From: CAYNHF01 sp964397045 | GTDB taxonomy: Bacteria > Actinomycetota > Acidimicrobiia > Spongiisociales > UBA5794 | DNA: 64,000 nucleotides | NCBI GenBank assembly: GCA_964397045.1 | Contig: CAYNHF010000011.1 | Span: 66,358 to 130,357 of the forward strand | Direction of reading: 5' to 3' | Shown: piece by piece, positions 60,550 to 64,000 of the stretch | How positions within the stretch are numbered: position 1 is the stretch's first letter | How the letters are laid out: each line of letters begins with the position of its first letter | Notes under the pieces: generated by a model | Databases searched by the model: none | What the model was told of the DNA's origin: nothing | What the model saw: the letters and a program-made list of their open reading frames with translations, nothing else | Translations under genes and position numbers: made by a program

Positions 60550-62229
60550 TCAGCTGGCGATATCGCGCCTCAGGAACCCGGGAACAGCTATCGCGGTGAA
60601 CAGCACCACGCCTGCCAGCATCAACCAGTACGACGAGGTGAGCCCGCGTGCCAGGGGAGGGCTGTCGCCGAGGTACCAGTAGAACGGCGAGAAGACCCGG
60701 AACGGTTCGAGGCCGTCGATCGCCGCGCCGATTCCGTTGAGCAAGAATGTGGCAACGGCTACTGCGGCGGCGCCGCCGGTCGCAACCCCCGTCCTGCCGC
60801 TCCAGCCGCCGAGTGCTAGTGCCATGGTGCCGAAGAACAGCGCCAGCAGCCCGAGCCCGACGTTGGAAGCAGCCACATGCTCCAGGGTGAGGCCCATCTC
60901 GACGATGGCACCACCGGCGAGAACTATGAGGGTGAGGCCGACCATGAGCAGAGCTACGAGCGTCGCAAGTCCTCCGGTGCGGTCGGTGACGACCCGACTC
61001 CTGCGCACTGGGAGCCCCATCAGGAGGTCCAGGGTTCCCTGCGCTTCTTCGCCCGCGATGGCACGGGTTCCCGATGCGATAGTGAAGACCAGCATGAGCG
61101 TGGTTCCCAAACTCGAGTACAGCCGGGCAGACAGGAAACCCTCCGGTGTGAGGAGCGCCGCGGCATCGGTTATGCCGAACATGGCGAGCAGCTCAGGGGG
61201 GATGGACTCCATGAGACCCTGCATGGCATCGCCTCGGGTGTCGATTGTCGGCCAGAAGGCGATGGTGAGTGCCGCGGTACCACCGATGGCGAGTAGCCAC
61301 CACCAGATGGTCTTGCGCCTGTCCCAGAGCGTCTTCCCGTACAGGGACGTCGGTGCTGCACCGCCGGGCTGTGACGAGACTGCGCTGCTGGGAGCCTGCC
61401 GGTCGCGGCCGCGTGGCGTGAAGAGGGGTTGGCGCGCCCCGAGGTCGGCGCGCCGGAACACCACTACCGCAGCCGCCATCACGACCAGAACGGCGAAGAG
61501 GAGCACGAAGTGGAGCGGGGTGGGCCCCTCGAGCAGTGGGTCACCTTCGAGGTACCAGAAGAAGGGTGTGGCTCGCTGCAGTCCCTCCAGCTCTTCGACG
61601 AGCGGGGCAAAGCTGTTGATCAGGAACGCGATGAGCCCGACGCCGATCACGGCTCCCGCGGCTGTGGCACGCTTGCCCCTCCAGGCTCCGATCAGCATCG
61701 CGAGGGCTCCGAATACCAGACCAAGGAGCAGGACACCGACGTTGATGCCGATGATGCCCTGGACCGACAGCTTCAGATCGAGGATCGGGTTGGCAATCAC
61801 CAGGACGACGACCATCACGAGGACGATGGCGGTGGTCTGAACTGCCAGCGCGGCGAACTTCTCGAGCATGACCCGGGTTCTGGTGACGGGGACGGCCAGG
61901 AGCAGGTCGATCGTTCCCTGCTCTTCCTCGCCTGCAGTGGCCGCCGCTCCCGCGGTGGCGGTGAAGGCGATCAGTAGGAGGGGGGCGATGAACGAGTAGA
62001 GCTGTGCCTGCAAGTAGCCGAAGCCGGTCTGGTAGGTCGCGGGGTCGATTCCGAAGAACGCCAGCGCTTCGGGTGGGAACTGATCGATGAAGGTCTGGAG
62101 TTCGGTGCTGTCACGTAGGGACGGGTAGAAGGCAACGATCCATGCCATCAGAACCGCAACGCCGACCAGCCACCAAATGAGGGAGATCCGGCGATCCCAC
62201 ATCGCCTTGGCATAGACGCTACGAAGCAT
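60550..62229 (-). CDS. ABC-2 type permease, internally duplicated
   Basis: Membrane protein of 559 residues made of two homologous halves (about 1-268 and 290-559), each with six hydrophobic segments. Paired segments include AKAMWDRRISLIWWLVG/GKTLWDRRKTIWWWLLA, FPPEALAFFGI/IPPELLAMFGI, AGEEEQGTIDLLLAVPV/AGEEAQGTLDLLMGLPV and TPFFWYLEGDP/SPFYWYLGDSP. A single chain could thus form the whole transmembrane pore that other exporters make as a dimer. ATG 62229 has GAGG six bases before it; an earlier ATG at 62280 adds 17 residues. It overlaps the ATPase stop by 11 bases. Substrate unknown. Confidence 0.85.
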   Translation of the reverse strand: MLRSVYAKAMWDRRISLIWWLVGVAVLMAWIVAFYPSLRDSTELQTFIDQFPPEALAFFGIDPATYQTGFGYLQAQLYSFIAPLLLIAFTATAGAAATAGEEEQGTIDLLLAVPVTRTRVMLEKFAALAVQTTAIVLVMVVVLVIANPILDLKLSVQGIIGINVGVLLLGLVFGALAMLIGAWRGKRATAAGAVIGVGLIAFLINSFAPLVEELEGLQRATPFFWYLEGDPLLEGPTPLHFVLLFAVLVVMAAAVVVFRRADLGARQPLFTPRGRDRQAPSSAVSSQPGGAAPTSLYGKTLWDRRKTIWWWLLAIGGTAALTIAFWPTIDTRGDAMQGLMESIPPELLAMFGITDAAALLTPEGFLSARLYSSLGTTLMLVFTIASGTRAIAGEEAQGTLDLLMGLPVRRSRVVTDRTGGLATLVALLMVGLTLIVLAGGAIVEMGLTLEHVAASNVGLGLLALFFGTMALALGGWSGRTGVATGGAAAVAVATFLLNGIGAAIDGLEPFRVFSPFYWYLGDSPPLARGLTSSYWLMLAGVVLFTAIAVPGFLRRDIAS

Positions 62230-63127
62230 CACCGGCCTCACCCGTGTAGTAGGCCAGGAAGGCTTCTTCGAGGTCGCCATCCTGTGAGCTCACGTTGATG
62301 ATGGTGTGACGACCGGCAACCGCCATGACGGCCTCCAGCGAACCGGTTACCGACAGCGAGACTCCGAGGCCGGCGTCTGTGGGGGCGGCACGACGGATGC
62401 CGGGGAGCGTCCGGAACTCATCGACATCAACCGGCGACTCAAAAAGAATCTCGACGCGGCGCAGAGCTTTCGCCTTCAGGTCCTCGACCGTGTCGAGGGC
62501 AACGAGGCGGCTGGCCCGGACGATGCCGACTCGCGTCGCGACCCGTTCGACCTCGGGCAGGATGTGCGATGAGAGAAACACCGTCGCTCCTGCCGCCTGG
62601 GCTTCCTCCATGATGCCGTAGAACTCCTGCTGCATCAGTGGATCGAGTCCGGCGGTGGGCTCATCCAGGATGAGCAACTCCGGCTGGTGGGCCATCGCTT
62701 GGATGATGCCGACTTTCTGGCGGTTGCCGGTGGAATACGAGCTGATCTGCCTGTCGAGATCCAACTCGAGGCGCCCTGATAGCTCCTCGACTCTGCGACT
62801 GGTGTCGGTGCCACGCAACGCAGAGAAGTAGGAGATGAGCTGGCGTCCGGTCATCGTCTCGTACATCGCGAGGTCGCCCTGGAGATAGCCAACGCGACGA
62901 CGAATCTCGAGTGAATCGCGGCGCGAGTCGAGGCCGAAGATTTGTGCGGATCCACTGCTGGGGTAGATCAAGGACAGGAGGAGCCGGATGGTGGTGGACT
63001 TGCCTGCTCCGTTCGGACCAAGGAAGCCGAAGACTTCTCCGACCTGAACCTCGAGATTCAGGCCCACGATGCCTGGGATCTTCCCGTAGAACTTGGTGAG
63101 TGAGTTGGTTGCGACTGCAGCAGTCAT
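62219..63127 (-). CDS. ABC transporter ATP-binding protein
   Basis: ATPase of 302 residues that should drive the duplicated permease. Walker A GPNGAGKST, Q-loop in VGYLQGDLAMYE, signature YSTGNRQKVGI (degenerate LSGGQ, normal for this exporter group), Walker B LLILDEPTAGLDP and H-loop LSSHILPEVE are all visible. A C-terminal domain of about 90 residues follows, as in CcmA/NatA-like drug and lipid exporters. ATG 63127 with GGGAGA upstream was chosen; the open frame continues further but lacks homology. Divergent from the rRNA operon. Confidence 0.9.
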   Translation of the reverse strand: MTAAVATNSLTKFYGKIPGIVGLNLEVQVGEVFGFLGPNGAGKSTTIRLLLSLIYPSSGSAQIFGLDSRRDSLEIRRRVGYLQGDLAMYETMTGRQLISYFSALRGTDTSRRVEELSGRLELDLDRQISSYSTGNRQKVGIIQAMAHQPELLILDEPTAGLDPLMQQEFYGIMEEAQAAGATVFLSSHILPEVERVATRVGIVRASRLVALDTVEDLKAKALRRVEILFESPVDVDEFRTLPGIRRAAPTDAGLGVSLSVTGSLEAVMAVAGRHTIINVSSQDGDLEEAFLAYYTGEAGDAS

Positions 63128-63181
63128 CAGCTTCTCCCGGAGGGACCGACAGGCTAACCGGCTGGTAGTAGGCCCGAGGAG

Positions 63182-63197
63182 GCCGGCTCGAGCCGGC
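63182..63197. repeat. Perfect 16-base palindrome before the rRNA promoter
   Basis: GCCGGCTCGAGCCGGC reads the same on both strands. It ends four bases before the proposed -35 hexamer and 55 bases from the start of the divergent ABC ATPase gene, a plausible operator position for either side. Confidence 0.6.
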
Positions 63198-63201
63198 TGA
63201 C

Positions 63202-63230
63202 TTGCGAAACTCGGTGGTTCCTGCCACAAT
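63202..63230 (+). promoter_or_regulatory. Candidate rRNA promoter
   Basis: TTGCGA (63202-63207), 17-base spacer, CACAAT (63225-63230). Each hexamer matches four of six consensus positions. A second, weaker option is TAGATT at 63297-63302. The choice is not certain. Confidence 0.4.
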
Positions 63231-63346
63231 CTGGTCTCCGCACGGTCGACGAGATCGCTCGCTCGGCCGTCGTGCCCTGTCCGCACGACAGTGGCGTAGA
63301 TTATGAGGCCTGGCTGGTGGTGCTTCGCACTGCGCGCCGGAACCGG

Positions 63347-63366
63347 GCTCCTTGACAACTAAACAG
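63347..63366 (+). promoter_or_regulatory. BoxA-like rRNA antitermination site
   Basis: GCTCCTTGACAACTAAACAG closely resembles the actinobacterial rRNA leader element of the form CTTTGAGAACTCAACAG, where NusB and S10 load. It is followed by a short inverted repeat (TTGACA 63352-63357 with TGTCAA 63369-63374). nusB is encoded in this same window. Confidence 0.65.
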
Positions 63367-63596
63367 CGTGTCAAAAGCCAACAGGCGCTCACTCGCCAAA
63401 CACTTCGGTGCATCGAACGGGTGAGCGCAAACAAACAACGGCTGCACCAATGAGGACCCCGTCCTCGGTGTAGCAGCGATGCCAGGGGTTTCGGCCCCCG
63501 GCAAAGCATCCTTTGAGCAGAGACCGGATCGGGATGCGAAGGAAGCTCGCAAGGGCAACCGGAGGAGACCGGACCGGCACTCTCTCAGTCAAACTT

Positions 63597-64000
<404 letters not shown>

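Larger units (their letters stand above)
63128..63596 (+). other. Divergent intergenic region and rRNA leader
   Basis: A stretch of 469 bases without a protein gene. From left to right it holds a 16-base perfect palindrome (63182-63197), a promoter-like pair (63202-63230), another TAGATT hexamer (63297-63302), a boxA-like antitermination site (63347-63366), a TTGACA/TGTCAA hairpin, two GC-rich hairpins (GAGGACCCCGTCCTC and the CCGGGGG region) and the start of the 16S RNA. Everything after about 63237 is probably transcribed as pre-rRNA leader. Confidence 0.7.

Noticed and set aside
63128..63358. N-terminal extension of the ABC ATPase to 63358
   Set aside because: The extension has no resemblance to ABC proteins and runs through the palindrome and rRNA promoter region; ATG 63127 has a good ribosome binding site.

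Overview
The window is a dense, high-G+C bacterial chromosome segment made almost entirely of housekeeping genes. Nearly all are read left to right, and many are joined by 4-base ATGA/GTGA stop-start overlaps. The gene content and order point to the Actinomycetota: phosphatidylinositol mannoside genes, mIHF, a helicase-motif-less PriA, RuvCAB next to YajC/SecDF, and the aro-efp-nusB and pyrR-pyrB-pyrC-carA-carB runs. The 5' part of a 16S rRNA gene at the right edge, together with several lineage-specific details, is compatible with the class Acidimicrobiia. That class assignment is inference and was not tested by a search.

Layout. 1-2.5 kb: pgsA-patA-pimA for phosphatidylinositol mannosides. 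2.6-7 kb: pdxS, pdxT (PLP synthase), yebC, ruvC, ruvA, ruvB. 7-12.2 kb: queA, tgt (queuosine), yajC, secD, secF. 12.2-15.6 kb: apt, rel (with an in-frame amber near its end), metallo-beta-lactamase-fold hydrolase. 15.6-23.1 kb: aspS, rarA, a 64-residue membrane protein, hisS, alaS. 23.1-31 kb: ruvX, mltG, aroE, an A24 peptidase, aroC, aroK, aroB, M24 peptidase, efp, nusB. 31-39.9 kb: a PyrR-controlled pyrimidine operon. 39.9-44.3 kb: mihF, a cytidylate-kinase-like P-loop kinase where gmk usually lies, rpoZ, coaBC, priA. 44.3-47.4 kb: def, fmt, rpe, a receiver-GGDEF protein. 47.5-51 kb: FMN riboswitch and ribD-ribE-ribBA-ribH. 51-54.1 kb: infC-rpmI-rplT with an attenuator-like leader, an SpoU-type rRNA methyltransferase and hisN. 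54.2-60.5 kb: a Phe-codon attenuator, then pheS-pheT-argF-mpg-tyrS. 60.5-63.1 kb, minus strand: an ABC exporter (ATPase plus an internally duplicated permease). 63.1-64 kb: rRNA leader and partial 16S rRNA.

Regulation is the richest part of the window. Four leader systems can be read directly: a PyrR-binding hairpin that buries the Shine-Dalgarno of a 23-codon leader ORF coupled to pyrR; an FMN riboswitch ending at the ribD ribosome binding site; a promoter-terminator leader before infC, whose best start codon is AUC; and a trp-type four-strand attenuator before pheST with a Phe-containing leader peptide that appears to be translated from a leaderless mRNA. Several other genes (queA, apt, aroC, the 64-residue protein) have a -10-like hexamer 6-7 bases before the start codon and no Shine-Dalgarno, suggesting leaderless transcripts.

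I saw no insertion sequences, prophage, CRISPR array, toxin-antitoxin pair, tRNA gene or obvious defence system. The most surprising coding observations are the amber codon that cuts the ACT domain of Rel, the loss of both histidines of the HIGH motif in TyrRS, the archaeal-type cytidylate-kinase-like enzyme in the gmk position, a class 1 dihydroorotate dehydrogenase without pyrK, and the likely non-standard start of priA.
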